Below, piece after piece: positions 1-7,336 of a stretch of DNA of 23,186 nt (position 1 is the first letter of the stretch; each line of letters starts with the position of its first letter). A program made the position numbers and the translations under genes. This DNA comes from Atopobiaceae bacterium (lineage in GTDB: Bacteria; Actinomycetota; Coriobacteriia; Coriobacteriales; Atopobiaceae), in contig JABZIF010000005.1 in NCBI GenBank assembly GCA_015258485.1, positions 1-23,186 on the forward strand. Reading direction: 5' to 3'. The notes beneath the pieces were generated by a model. It searched no databases and had not been told where the DNA came from. It saw only the letters and a list, made by a program, of their open reading frames with translations.

Positions 1-971
1 ATGAATCTTGCAAAGATAGTAATACACTTATGTATTTGCCTAACGGTTGTAAAGTTAGTTTTGGTGCAGAGGCAGTACGGTCATTGGCAGAGCTTGGCGA
101 TGTTGATTGCGTAGTTAATGCCGTCGTTGGCGAGGCTGGAATATATGCAGGATTTTCTGCACTAAAGGCTGGAAAAGTTCTTGCCTACGCCAATAAAGAG
201 TCAATCGTAGTTGGTGGAGACCTCTTAATGCCGCTGGTACAACCAGGTCAATTAATTCCAGTGGACTCTGAGCATAGTGCCATTTTTCAGTGCCTTATTG
301 GCGAGAACCCCCAGGACATTCGCAAGATCTGGCTTACTTGTTCTGGAGGTCCGTTTTTTGGTTATACACGTTCAGAACTTCAAAATATTACCGTTCAAGA
401 TGCTCTTTCACATCCAACCTGGAAAATGGGTGCAAAGATTACTATCGATTGTGCAACGCTTATGAACAAAGGACTTGAAGTCATTGAGGCGCATCATCTT
501 TTTAATGTTCCAATGGATAAGATTGAAGTTCTTGTTCACCGACAAAGCAGAATTCATTCTATGATTGAATTTATTGATGGTTCAGTAAAGGCTCAGCTCG
601 GTGCATCAGATATGCGCCTTCCTATTCAGTATGCGCTGAGTTATCCAAACAGATGGCCCGCAATCGTAGAATCAGTTGAATGGCGTGAGCAGACTGGGCT
701 TACCGGTGATTATGCTGACGAGAAGACCTTTGGTTGTCTTGCACTAGCTCGTCATGCTGGAAGTGTGGGAGGTACACTTCCTTGTGTTATGAATGCCGCT
801 AATGAGGTTGCTAATCAGGCGTTTAGGCAGGGAAGGTGTTCATTTCTTGATATTGAGCAAATTGTAGAGAAGACCATGAATGCCTCAGAAGTCCAACGGG
901 TAGAAGACCTTAAACAACTTACGTTAGTCGATGCTGAGGCTCGCTCTTTAGCTCAAACTTTCATCAGATAG
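1..971 (+). CDS. dxr: 1-deoxy-D-xylulose 5-phosphate reductoisomerase (5'-truncated by window)
   Basis: This enzyme converts 1-deoxy-D-xylulose 5-phosphate to 2-C-methyl-D-erythritol 4-phosphate with NADPH and a divalent metal, the committed step of the MEP isoprenoid pathway in the cytosol. The reading frame is open from base 3, upstream of the first ATG at 30, so the true start and most of the NADPH-binding N-terminus lie outside the window. Visible family motifs are NKESIVVGGDLL, the metal-binding DSEH, the SGGPF loop, HPTWKMG, NKGLEVIEA and QLGASDMRLPI. The family motif DSATxMNKG reads DCATLMNKG here, so the phosphate-contacting serine (Ser222 in E. coli) is cysteine. The residue before SGGP is also cysteine. 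The gene ends 7 bases before rseP, and the order dxr-rseP-ispG-proS is common in bacteria. Identification is secure; only the start is unknown. Confidence 0.96.
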   Translation, partial: ESCKDSNTLMYLPNGCKVSFGAEAVRSLAELGDVDCVVNAVVGEAGIYAGFSALKAGKVLAYANKESIVVGGDLLMPLVQPGQLIPVDSEHSAIFQCLIGENPQDIRKIWLTCSGGPFFGYTRSELQNITVQDALSHPTWKMGAKITIDCATLMNKGLEVIEAHHLFNVPMDKIEVLVHRQSRIHSMIEFIDGSVKAQLGASDMRLPIQYALSYPNRWPAIVESVEWREQTGLTGDYADEKTFGCLALARHAGSVGGTLPCVMNAANEVANQAFRQGRCSFLDIEQIVEKTMNASEVQRVEDLKQLTLVDAEARSLAQTFIR

Positions 972-978
972 GACGCTT

Positions 979-2352
979 GTGAATTTACTTTCTATTGTTT
1001 CACCTCTTTTTTGGGGATTAGTTGTACTTTCTCTTCTTGTGTTTGTTCATGAGGGTGGACATTATGCTATGGCTCGTATTTGTGGCGTTCGTGTAACTGA
1101 GTTTTTCTTAGGTATGCCATTTAAATACAAGCTGTCACACAAGAGCAAAAAATATGGTACTGAGATTGGCGTTACACCACTGCTTCTTGGTGGTTATACA
1201 CGTATTTGTGGCATGGAAGGGGAGCTTGATGACCTTTTGCCTAAAGCTCTGATGTGCGTACAGGAAGCAGGCAAGCTGAGCGTATGCGATTTGTCTTCTC
1301 GTCTTAGCTGTGATGAAAATCGTGCCTATAGTCTTCTTTATACGCTTTCTGATTGGGGGTCTATTGAGCTTGTTTCAGATTCAGATGATACATCAGATAT
1401 GTCTTCTGTGATGTTTCAGACGCTTACTCGTGATGCAAAGCTTAGATGTGAGTATGACCGTGGCCACTCTTTTGAACAAGAGGGAACAACTAAAGCAGGC
1501 GAACCTCGTGTTCCGGAGATGACGGCAGATGAATTTTTTAACTTTGAGAAGTCTCATACGTATGTAGGTGCAAGTGTTCTTAAACGAATTCTTATGATTT
1601 TGGGTGGGCCTTTAGTTAACATTGCATTAGCATTTGCCCTGGTTGTTGGTTCACTTATGATTGTCGGTGTTCCTGCAGCACAAAATACTTCACAAATTGG
1701 TCAAGTTCAATCAAATTCTCTTGCCGCAATCTCTGGATTAGTTCCAGGAGATACTATTCGCACGATTAATGGATCTGAAGTTCATACCTGGGAAGAGCTT
1801 GCTGCCGCTCTGAAAGAAGCCTTATCTTCAGGTGGAGAAAATATTGCTGTAACGTATGAGCGCAATGGTATTCAATTGGAGACTACTATTAAGCCTGTTT
1901 TACGACCTGATGATAAAATTATTGGTGTTTCTCCTGTAATGAGTATGTATCATTTCTCTTTTATTGATGCCTCTTCTTCTGCGATTTCATATGCAAAACA
2001 AGTTGGTGCTTTTGCACTCAGATTATTAATTCCAACACAGACCATGGAAGTACTCAATCAATCTTCTTCTGTTGTAGGAATTTCTGTGATGGCATCTGAA
2101 GCTGCATCTGCTGGTATTTCATCGCTTATCATGCTTGTGGCAGCAATTTCTATGTCGCTTGGATTTATGAATTTACTTCCTATTCCTCCACTTGATGGTG
2201 GAAAAATTCTTATTGAGGTCATCCAGATTATTATTAGAAAACCTCTTTCCATTAAAGTTCAAAATATTTTGTCTTATATTGGAATCGCATTTTTCTTGTT
2301 TGTTTTTGTAGTAGCACTGAGAAACGACATCATTCATCTTATTTTTAAGTAG
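979..2352 (+). CDS. rseP: RseP-type M50 site-2 intramembrane metalloprotease with large insert
   Basis: This is an integral-membrane zinc protease that cuts transmembrane substrates such as anti-sigma factors or signal-peptide remnants. The 457-residue product starts at GTG, with an AGGA ribosome site overlapping the dxr stop codon. In order: a first membrane helix with the zinc motif HEGGH (24-28), the LLLGGY membrane-associated strand (68-73), a charged insert at about 82-190, a second helix with GGPLVN (209-214), one PDZ domain (about 238-305), a helix with NLLPIPPLDGGK (398-409) that carries the third zinc ligand, and a last helix (about 430-448). The insert lies where ordinary RseP proteins have a short loop. 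Its 98-130 part resembles a small winged-helix unit, and it contains four cysteines (93, 103, 111, 157). E. coli RseP has two PDZ domains, this one has one. The family call is firm; substrates are unknown. Confidence 0.93.
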   Translation: MNLLSIVSPLFWGLVVLSLLVFVHEGGHYAMARICGVRVTEFFLGMPFKYKLSHKSKKYGTEIGVTPLLLGGYTRICGMEGELDDLLPKALMCVQEAGKLSVCDLSSRLSCDENRAYSLLYTLSDWGSIELVSDSDDTSDMSSVMFQTLTRDAKLRCEYDRGHSFEQEGTTKAGEPRVPEMTADEFFNFEKSHTYVGASVLKRILMILGGPLVNIALAFALVVGSLMIVGVPAAQNTSQIGQVQSNSLAAISGLVPGDTIRTINGSEVHTWEELAAALKEALSSGGENIAVTYERNGIQLETTIKPVLRPDDKIIGVSPVMSMYHFSFIDASSSAISYAKQVGAFALRLLIPTQTMEVLNQSSSVVGISVMASEAASAGISSLIMLVAAISMSLGFMNLLPIPPLDGGKILIEVIQIIIRKPLSIKVQNILSYIGIAFFLFVFVVALRNDIIHLIFK

Positions 2353-2372
2353 CTTTTAGGTAGCTGATAGGT

Positions 2373-3449
2373 ATGTCAGAAATTGCACGTATTAACACAC
2401 ATCCCGTTATGGTGGGTTCTGTTCAGGTGGGTGGTGGAGCACCTGTTTCAGTACAGTCAATGTGTACGACTAAAACTGATAATCCAGACGCAACACTCCG
2501 TCAAATTAAAGAGCTTGCAGATGCTGGATGTGAGATTATTCGGGTAGCCATTCCAGATGCCAAAGTTCTGGATGGATTTGAAGAAATTTGTAAATTCTCG
2601 CCCATTCCTGTTGTTGCAGATATTCATTTTGATTACAAGTTGGCGCTTGAGGCAGCTCGACGAGGTGCAGCAGCACTTCGTATTAATCCTGGAAATATCG
2701 GTTCAATGGAACGAGTTGATCGGGTTATTCAGGCTGCTAAAGAGGCTCATATTCCAATTAGAATTGGCGTTAACGCAGGCTCGCTCGCTAAAGAATTTGA
2801 TACAAGACAAGATATGACCCTTGTCGAGAAACTCGTGGCATCTTCAAAATCATTTGTGGAGCACTTTGTTTCTTGTGGTTTTAATGACATTATTCTTTCT
2901 GCTAAAGCTCATGATGTTCCCACCACGCTTGCGGTATATAGGGCTCTATCCAAAGAGCTTCCGCAGATACCACTTCATGTTGGAGTTACTGAGGCAGGTG
3001 CACTGAGACAAGGAACGGTTAAAAATGCTGCAGGAGTTGGTATTTTGCTTGAAAGCGGCATTGGTGACACTATGCGTCTCTCACTTACGGCAGATCCAGT
3101 TGAAGAGGTTCATGTGGCTTGGGAGCTTCTTGCTGCTCTCGGCATGCGCCGAAACAAACCTGAGATTGTAAGTTGTCCTACTTGTGGCCGTTGTGGTGTG
3201 GATATGATTCCTATTGCTGAAGAAGTTACTAAACGTCTTGAAGGAGTTCATGCGCCGATTTCTGTTGCTGTTATGGGTTGTGTAGTAAACGGTCCAGGAG
3301 AAGCTAAGGGAGTGGATCTTGGCGTTGCCTGTGGTAAAGGTCAAGCAGTTCTCTTTCAGGACGGAGCTCCTATTAAAAAAGTAGCAGAAAATAAAATTGT
3401 TGATGAGCTTTTTGAAGAAATTGAAAGTCGATTTGGAAAAAGTAAGTAA
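2373..3449 (+). CDS. ispG: 4-hydroxy-3-methylbut-2-enyl diphosphate synthase (IspG/GcpE)
   Basis: IspG reduces the cyclic diphosphate MEcPP to HMBPP, the penultimate MEP-pathway step, using a [4Fe-4S] cluster. The 358-residue product has the usual length for the short bacterial form. It shows the TIM-barrel N-terminus (QSMCTTKTDNPDA, ADIHFDYKLA, RINPGNIG, RIGVNAGSL) and the C-terminal cluster site. The iron ligands are Cys268 and Cys271 (SCPTCGR), Cys303 (GCVVNGPGE) and Glu310. All four ligands are present, so the protein should be active. The gene follows rseP by 20 bases, with a GATAGGT element just before the ATG, and precedes proS by 30-50 bases. It is probably co-transcribed with dxr, placing two MEP steps in one transcript. 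Confidence 0.97.
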   Translation: MSEIARINTHPVMVGSVQVGGGAPVSVQSMCTTKTDNPDATLRQIKELADAGCEIIRVAIPDAKVLDGFEEICKFSPIPVVADIHFDYKLALEAARRGAAALRINPGNIGSMERVDRVIQAAKEAHIPIRIGVNAGSLAKEFDTRQDMTLVEKLVASSKSFVEHFVSCGFNDIILSAKAHDVPTTLAVYRALSKELPQIPLHVGVTEAGALRQGTVKNAAGVGILLESGIGDTMRLSLTADPVEEVHVAWELLAALGMRRNKPEIVSCPTCGRCGVDMIPIAEEVTKRLEGVHAPISVAVMGCVVNGPGEAKGVDLGVACGKGQAVLFQDGAPIKKVAENKIVDELFEEIESRFGKSK

Positions 3450-3496
3450 ACTGTAGATAGCTGGTTTGCGATTTTACGTTGATGGAAGGAAGAATC

Positions 3497-5212
3497 TTGA
3501 AGCATTGGGTGCGCATGTCTGCTTTGTATGCTCCTACGCTCAAAGAAGACCCGGCAGAGGCTGTTTTAGCAAGTCATCGCTTGCTTCTTCGCGCTGGAAT
3601 GATTAGAAAAACTGCTGCTGGTCTCTATTCATATTTACCTCTAGCGTGGCGGTCTCTTTTAAAGATTGAAGCTATTATTAGAGATGAGATGGATGGCATT
3701 GGTGCTCAAGAGATTCTTGTTCCTATCATGACACCCGCAGAGCTTTGGGAAGAGTCTGGTCGTTGGGATGTGTATGGTGATGAACTTATGCGCATGCACG
3801 ACAGACATGATCGTCAGTTTGCTCTTGGCCCTACTCATGAGGAGACTTTTACTGATTTAGTAAGAAATGAGCTTAAAAGTTATAAACAGCTCCCGGTAAC
3901 GCTCTATCAAATTCAAGATAAGTTTAGAGATGAACGTCGTCCTCGCTTTGGCCTTATGCGTGGTCGAGAGTTTATTATGAAAGATGCCTATTCTTTCTCG
4001 GCTGATCAAGCATCATTGCAAGCATGCTATGACCAAGAAAAAATTGCTTACCAGAATATATGTGATCGTACACATCTTAAGGCTTTACAAGTTGTTGCTG
4101 ATTCTGGTCAAATTGGTGGAGACACCTCTGTTGAGTTTATGGCGTTAGCTGACGCTGGCGAGGCAAGTCTTGTGTATTGTGATTGTGGTTATGCTGCGGA
4201 TACAGAGGCAGCTACTGGAAAGATTGTTGTTGAAGAGCGTGAAGCTGGTCAGATGACTGAGGTTCATACACCTGGTGTGAGCAGCATTGAGGATTTATCG
4301 GAGTATCTACATGTTTCTGCAAATGCCACACGTAAAGCTTTGGCGCTTGTTGATGGCAATGGATTGCCAACCGTTTGCTTTGTCCCAGGAACACATGAGC
4401 TCAATGAGGTTAAAGCAGAGCATGCTTTTGGTGAGTATCACCTCATGACCGATGAAGAGCTCAAGGAATTTGGCCTTGTCAAGGGCTTCATTGGACCAGT
4501 TGGATTACCAGAGGGTATTCGTGTCGTGGGAGACGTTTCTCTTCAGGATACTCAGTGGTGGTTGTGTGGTGCAAATAAGGTTGACTATCATTTAGATCAT
4601 GTTGAACTTGGTCGTGATTTTGAGATCAATGAATGGGTTGACCTAGTAACTTCTCAAGAGGGTGATCTTTGCCCTAAGTGTGGACAGGCAATGCATGAAG
4701 CACGTGGCATCGAAGTCGGTCAGGTGTTTCAGCTTGGTACTAAATATTCTTCTGCGCTTAATGCAACTTTTACAGATGAAAATGGTCAGGAAAAGCCTCT
4801 TGTTATGGGTTGCTATGGCATCGGTGTATCAAGGTTACTTGCAGCAGTTATTGAACAATATAATGACGAGAATGGCATCATGTGGCCTGTCTCTGTTGCT
4901 CCTTATGAGGTTGAGATTATTTGTCTCTCTAGTAAAGATGAGGAGGTTTGGAGCACGACTGAGAGTCTTGCTAATGCCTGCATTTCTGCTGGTCTTGAAA
5001 CAGTCGTTGATGATCGCTCAGAGCGTCCAGGAGTCAAGTTTGCTGATGCAGATCTTATTGGTTTGCCGTGGCAGGTTATTGTAGGCAAGAAGGGCATCTC
5101 TCGTGGTGTTGCAGAACTTAAACAAAGATCTACAGGAGAGCGGTTTGAAGTTCAGCTTGAACAAATAGCTTCTTGGCTTACGGATAAAATTATTCCTGAG
5201 CGTGAGGCATAA
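3497..5212 (+). CDS. proS: Prolyl-tRNA synthetase, bacterial type with editing insertion
   Basis: This class II synthetase charges tRNA-Pro. The frame is open from TTG 3479, but I chose the TTG at 3497 because a strong GGAAGGA site ends 6 bases upstream, giving MKHWVRMSALYAPT and 571 residues. GTG 3509 would match the family N-terminus (MRMSxLYAPTLKEDP) even better but has only a weak GAAG site. Features, numbered from 3497: class II motif 1 around 66-88, motif 2 (FRDERRPRFGLMRGREF, about 143-159), and the INS-type editing domain (about 220-395). The editing domain includes GTHELNEVKAE and GANKVDYHLDHVELGRDF. Motif 3 is GCYGIGVSRLL (about 438-448), and a C-terminal anticodon-binding domain follows. 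The editing residues look intact, so mischarged Ala-tRNA-Pro clearance is expected. It is the last gene of the dxr-rseP-ispG-proS run and converges with the ZIP gene. Confidence 0.96.
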   Translation: MKHWVRMSALYAPTLKEDPAEAVLASHRLLLRAGMIRKTAAGLYSYLPLAWRSLLKIEAIIRDEMDGIGAQEILVPIMTPAELWEESGRWDVYGDELMRMHDRHDRQFALGPTHEETFTDLVRNELKSYKQLPVTLYQIQDKFRDERRPRFGLMRGREFIMKDAYSFSADQASLQACYDQEKIAYQNICDRTHLKALQVVADSGQIGGDTSVEFMALADAGEASLVYCDCGYAADTEAATGKIVVEEREAGQMTEVHTPGVSSIEDLSEYLHVSANATRKALALVDGNGLPTVCFVPGTHELNEVKAEHAFGEYHLMTDEELKEFGLVKGFIGPVGLPEGIRVVGDVSLQDTQWWLCGANKVDYHLDHVELGRDFEINEWVDLVTSQEGDLCPKCGQAMHEARGIEVGQVFQLGTKYSSALNATFTDENGQEKPLVMGCYGIGVSRLLAAVIEQYNDENGIMWPVSVAPYEVEIICLSSKDEEVWSTTESLANACISAGLETVVDDRSERPGVKFADADLIGLPWQVIVGKKGISRGVAELKQRSTGERFEVQLEQIASWLTDKIIPEREA

Positions 5213-5255
5213 GACGTATTTTCTCTATGAACTTGTGATACGCATACAGATGCTT

Positions 5256-6044
5256 TTATCCGAGCGCAACATCCAACATCATCATAATAGTAAAACCTAA
5301 TGCAAAGGTGAGTACTCCAACGTTTGAGTGCTCACCTTCACTCATTTCTGGAATTAATTCTTCAACAACTACATACATCATGGCGCCCGCAGCAAAGCTT
5401 AAAAGATAAGGAAGAACGGGAACTACAAGTTCTGCAGCTAAGACGGTAAGAACTGCTCCAATTGGCTCTACAATGCCTGAAAGTATTCCAAGGATTAAAG
5501 ACTTGCCCTTGGAGGCACCTTCAGCATGGAGTGGCATTGATATGATGGCGCCTTCAGGAAAGTTTTGGATAGCAATACCAATAGCAAGGGTCATTGCTCC
5601 TGCATAGGTAATAGAAGAACTTCCAGAAATCTAACCAGCAAAAACAACACCTACTGCCATGCCTTCGGGAATGTTATGAAGGGTCACCGCAAGAGCCATC
5701 AGCGTTGTTCTCTGCCAGTTTGTTTTAATGCCTTCCGCTTTGTTGTCTGTTTCTCCTAAGTGAAGGTGGGGGATTAAAAAATCTAAGAGAAGTAAGAAAA
5801 GGGTTCCTGCCCAAAATCCTATAAATGCCGGAAGAAAAGCAAATTGTCCCATCTGGGCTGAGGACTCAATTGCAGGAATTAAAAGACTCCAAATAGAAGC
5901 TGCAACCATGATGCCTGCCGCAAATCCCGTAAGCGCACGTTCTATTGTGCGGTTCAAAGTATTTCTCATTACAAGAACCATTGCAGCACCAAGAGAGGTT
6001 CCAGCAAATGGGATTAAAATGCCTTGTATAAGTTCTATATTCAT
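5256..6044 (-). pseudogene. ZIP-family metal transporter gene interrupted by an in-frame amber codon
   Basis: On the minus strand, two segments in the same frame together encode one complete ZIP (zinc/iron permease) transporter of about 262 codons. A single TAG at 5631-5633 (codon 138) splits it. The first segment starts best at ATG 6044, preceded by CGGAG; GTG 6050 is an in-frame alternative. It holds three N-terminal helices, a His-containing loop (IPHLHLGE) and the metal-binding helix HNIPEGMAVG. The second continues without any shift and holds the next metal helix QNFPEGAIISMP, then VEPIGA and the last helices (EELIPE). The stop lies between helices 4 and 5, so neither half can form the metal path alone. 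The rest shows no decay, which suggests a recent mutation (TAG is one base from TTG, TGG or CAG), amber readthrough, or a sequencing error. Expected role if intact: uptake or export of Zn, Mn or Fe. Confidence 0.85.
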
Positions 6045-6140
6045 GTTCACTCCGATGTAGGTATGTACGAAAAACTATGTACCCCATTGTTTAAAGCTAC
6101 AACAGCTCACTAGTAAATAATGTTGATATCAAAATTGTCG

Positions 6141-6169
6141 TTAAAATAGTGGTATTGATTTGTTATAGT
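6141..6169 (+). promoter_or_regulatory. Candidate promoter of the tRNA-like locus
   Basis: A TATAGT -10 element at 6164-6169 lies 17 bases after a weak TTAAAA -35 (6141-6146). The predicted start falls about 10 bases before the tRNA-like 5' end at 6188, the usual spacing for tRNA genes. This is based on motif and position only. Confidence 0.4.
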
Positions 6170-6187
6170 ATTTTCCGCACCACGTTC

Positions 6188-6278
6188 GGGGAATTAGCTC
6201 AGCTGGGAGAGCGCATGACTGGCAGTCAGGGGACTCATAATCCCTGGGTTGGGGGTTCAAATCCCTCTGGGCCCACCA
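6188..6278 (+). tRNA. Chimeric tRNA-like locus: tRNA-Ala(GGC) 5' half joined to tRNA-Met(CAT) 3' half
   Basis: The 91-base element does not fold as one normal tRNA. Bases 6188-6228 match tRNA positions 1-41 of an Ala type: acceptor GGGGAAT, TA, D stem GCTC/GAGC around AGCTGGGA, base 26, stem CATGA, loop CTGGCAG with anticodon GGC (6221-6223), then TCA. Bases 6229-6278 match positions 27-76 of a Met type: stem GGGGA, loop CTCATAA with anticodon CAT (6236-6238), stem TCCCT, 5-base variable loop, T stem GGGGG/CCCTC around TTCAAAT, acceptor strand TGGGCCC, A and encoded CCA. The two acceptor strands pair at only three positions, whereas TGGGCCC would need GGGCCCA. Two complete anticodon loops are present. 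This is most likely a deletion fusion of two neighbouring tRNA genes and a non-functional tRNA, though the promoter and terminator remain. A scanner might label it tRNA-Ala or tRNA-Met. Confidence 0.7.
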
Positions 6279-6286
6279 AAAGTTTC

Positions 6287-6321
6287 TAGCGAGAAACACC
6301 ATGTTTCTCGCTATTTCTTTT
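6287..6321 (+). terminator. Rho-independent terminator after the tRNA-like locus
   Basis: The arms TAGCGAGAAAC (6287-6297) and GTTTCTCGCTA (6303-6313) are perfect inverted complements of 11 bases around a 5-base loop. TTTCTTTT (6314-6321) follows. It lies 8 bases after the encoded CCA. Confidence 0.85.
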
Positions 6322-6416
6322 ACCGAAATAGTATGCCACTTAATGAATTCATTGCTAAATATATATAAAAAATGGGTAGAATTACCTCATATATTACTAG
6401 GGAAATGAGGGGATAT

Positions 6417-6794
6417 ATGACTCCTGAAACTCGGATAATGAAACAATTAAGCTTAGTTCTTTTAATCGGAGGACTTCTTGGTATTATTACGGTTGCAATA
6501 GATGTAATTAGCGCAGGACCTTCCATTGATTCCGCCTTGTTTATTCTTGCTAGCATGATTTCAGTTTTTTTGGGTGGATATGCTGCTCGAGCAGCAAATG
6601 TTCCCAATAGGGCTGTGGACGCCTATCCGATGATTTTTGGCTCTTCGATTGTTTTGGCACTTATTACCATAGGTCAGCTGGCATTGCATCAAGGAGTTAC
6701 TCGTCAGTTTATTGAGCTTTTTGCAATGCTTGCTATGTCAATTGCAATTGCTCGAGGTTCGCAAAAAGTTAGAAAGTCAATTGAAGCTAAATAG
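6417..6794 (+). CDS. Small four-helix membrane protein, unknown function
   Basis: I do not recognise this gene. The frame is open from ATG 6372, but ATG 6417 has GAGGGG 4 bases upstream and gives a sensible 125-residue product starting MTPETRIM. The protein has a short charged N-terminus, four predicted hydrophobic helices (about 11-31, 38-58, 70-90, 97-112) and a basic C-terminal tail (RGSQKVRKSIEAK). Positively charged residues sit at the N-terminus, in the loop after helix 2 (RAANVPNR) and at the C-terminus, so both ends are likely cytoplasmic. No enzymatic or transport motif is visible. It is the first gene after the tRNA-locus terminator and is followed 58 bases on by another protein of the same size and topology. 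Confidence 0.75.
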   Translation: MTPETRIMKQLSLVLLIGGLLGIITVAIDVISAGPSIDSALFILASMISVFLGGYAARAANVPNRAVDAYPMIFGSSIVLALITIGQLALHQGVTRQFIELFAMLAMSIAIARGSQKVRKSIEAK

Positions 6795-6852
6795 AATGTA
6801 CGTTTAATAAAAATTTAAGCGTTCTATATTTTGTACTGTTGGGGAGGGCACT

Positions 6853-7242
6853 ATGGATCGTGGAACTAAATTACTCATGGCATTTTCCTCAATGCTTGGC
6901 GCACTTGGGGTAGCAGGTATTGTTATTTTTGCTCTTTCTGTTGGTTACGGTAAGTTTACTCCGAGTGCTATTATCCTTCTTATCTGCAGTTTATTGACAG
7001 TATATGCTTGCTACGTTCTACAAAAATGTATCAGTTTGGCAAAAGATTTTGATAGAACTCATGGTATTGTACGTTTAGCAGCTGGAGTAGAACTTATTCT
7101 TTTTACTGTAGAATGGGTATTTGTTTCACAGCTTTCAGTTCAACCGCTAGTTTTAGCACCAATAATCCTACAGCTTATTTTCTTTGGCATTATTCTTATT
7201 CAAATAAACCGAGCTGTGGTTTCTTTTTCTTCAGATAAATAA
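6853..7242 (+). CDS. Small four-helix membrane protein, unknown function
   Basis: I do not recognise this gene. The start at ATG 6853 is well supported by GGGGAGGG 5 bases upstream. The 129-residue product has four hydrophobic stretches (about 8-30, 38-56, 72-93, 99-117). The cytoplasmic-looking loop between helices 2 and 3 carries KDFDRTHG, and the C-terminus is short. Size, helix spacing and the TR/TK-rich start resemble the preceding gene, so the two could be diverged paralogues, but aligned identity by eye is low. It lies alone between that gene and tRNA-Val. No signal peptide or catalytic motif is visible. Confidence 0.75.
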   Translation: MDRGTKLLMAFSSMLGALGVAGIVIFALSVGYGKFTPSAIILLICSLLTVYACYVLQKCISLAKDFDRTHGIVRLAAGVELILFTVEWVFVSQLSVQPLVLAPIILQLIFFGIILIQINRAVVSFSSDK

Positions 7243-7318
7243 AAAGTTTTCATAGTATTTACTGCAGGTCTCTGAGGGGTTTTGCAACAAAAAACTAGAA
7301 TTCAATGTCATTGTTTGC

Positions 7319-7324
7319 TATTAT
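7319..7324 (+). promoter_or_regulatory. Candidate -10 element of tRNA-Val
   Basis: TATTAT lies 12 bases before the tRNA 5' end. The hexamer 17 bases further upstream (TAGAAT) is a poor -35. Support is position and the -10 match only. Confidence 0.35.
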
Positions 7325-7336
7325 TTCTAGTCGTTC

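Noticed and set aside
4662..5084. Plus-strand open frame of 140 codons inside proS.
   Set aside because: It lies fully within the conserved proS frame and is rich in Leu and Met, as expected from a frame-shifted reading.
5242..5257. Short hairpin GCAT-ACAG-ATGC followed by TTTT between proS and the ZIP gene, a possible shared terminator.
   Set aside because: The stem is only 4 base pairs; too weak to report as a terminator.
5866..6087. Minus-strand open frame of 73 codons overlapping the start of the ZIP gene in another frame.
   Set aside because: It is a shadow of the ZIP coding strand; its composition is unlike a real protein.
6123..6132. Perfect 10-base palindrome TTGATATCAA between the ZIP gene and the tRNA-like locus, a possible metal-regulator operator.
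   Set aside because: A 10-base palindrome is expected by chance in AT-rich DNA at this scale, it lies about 80 bases from the ZIP start, and it does not match a Zur, MntR or DtxR consensus that I know.
6188..6278. Reading the locus as a type II tRNA with a long variable arm, or as a selenocysteine tRNA.
   Set aside because: The acceptor strands do not pair, the supposed variable arm is a perfect tRNA-Met anticodon arm with a CTCATAA loop, and no TCA anticodon is present.
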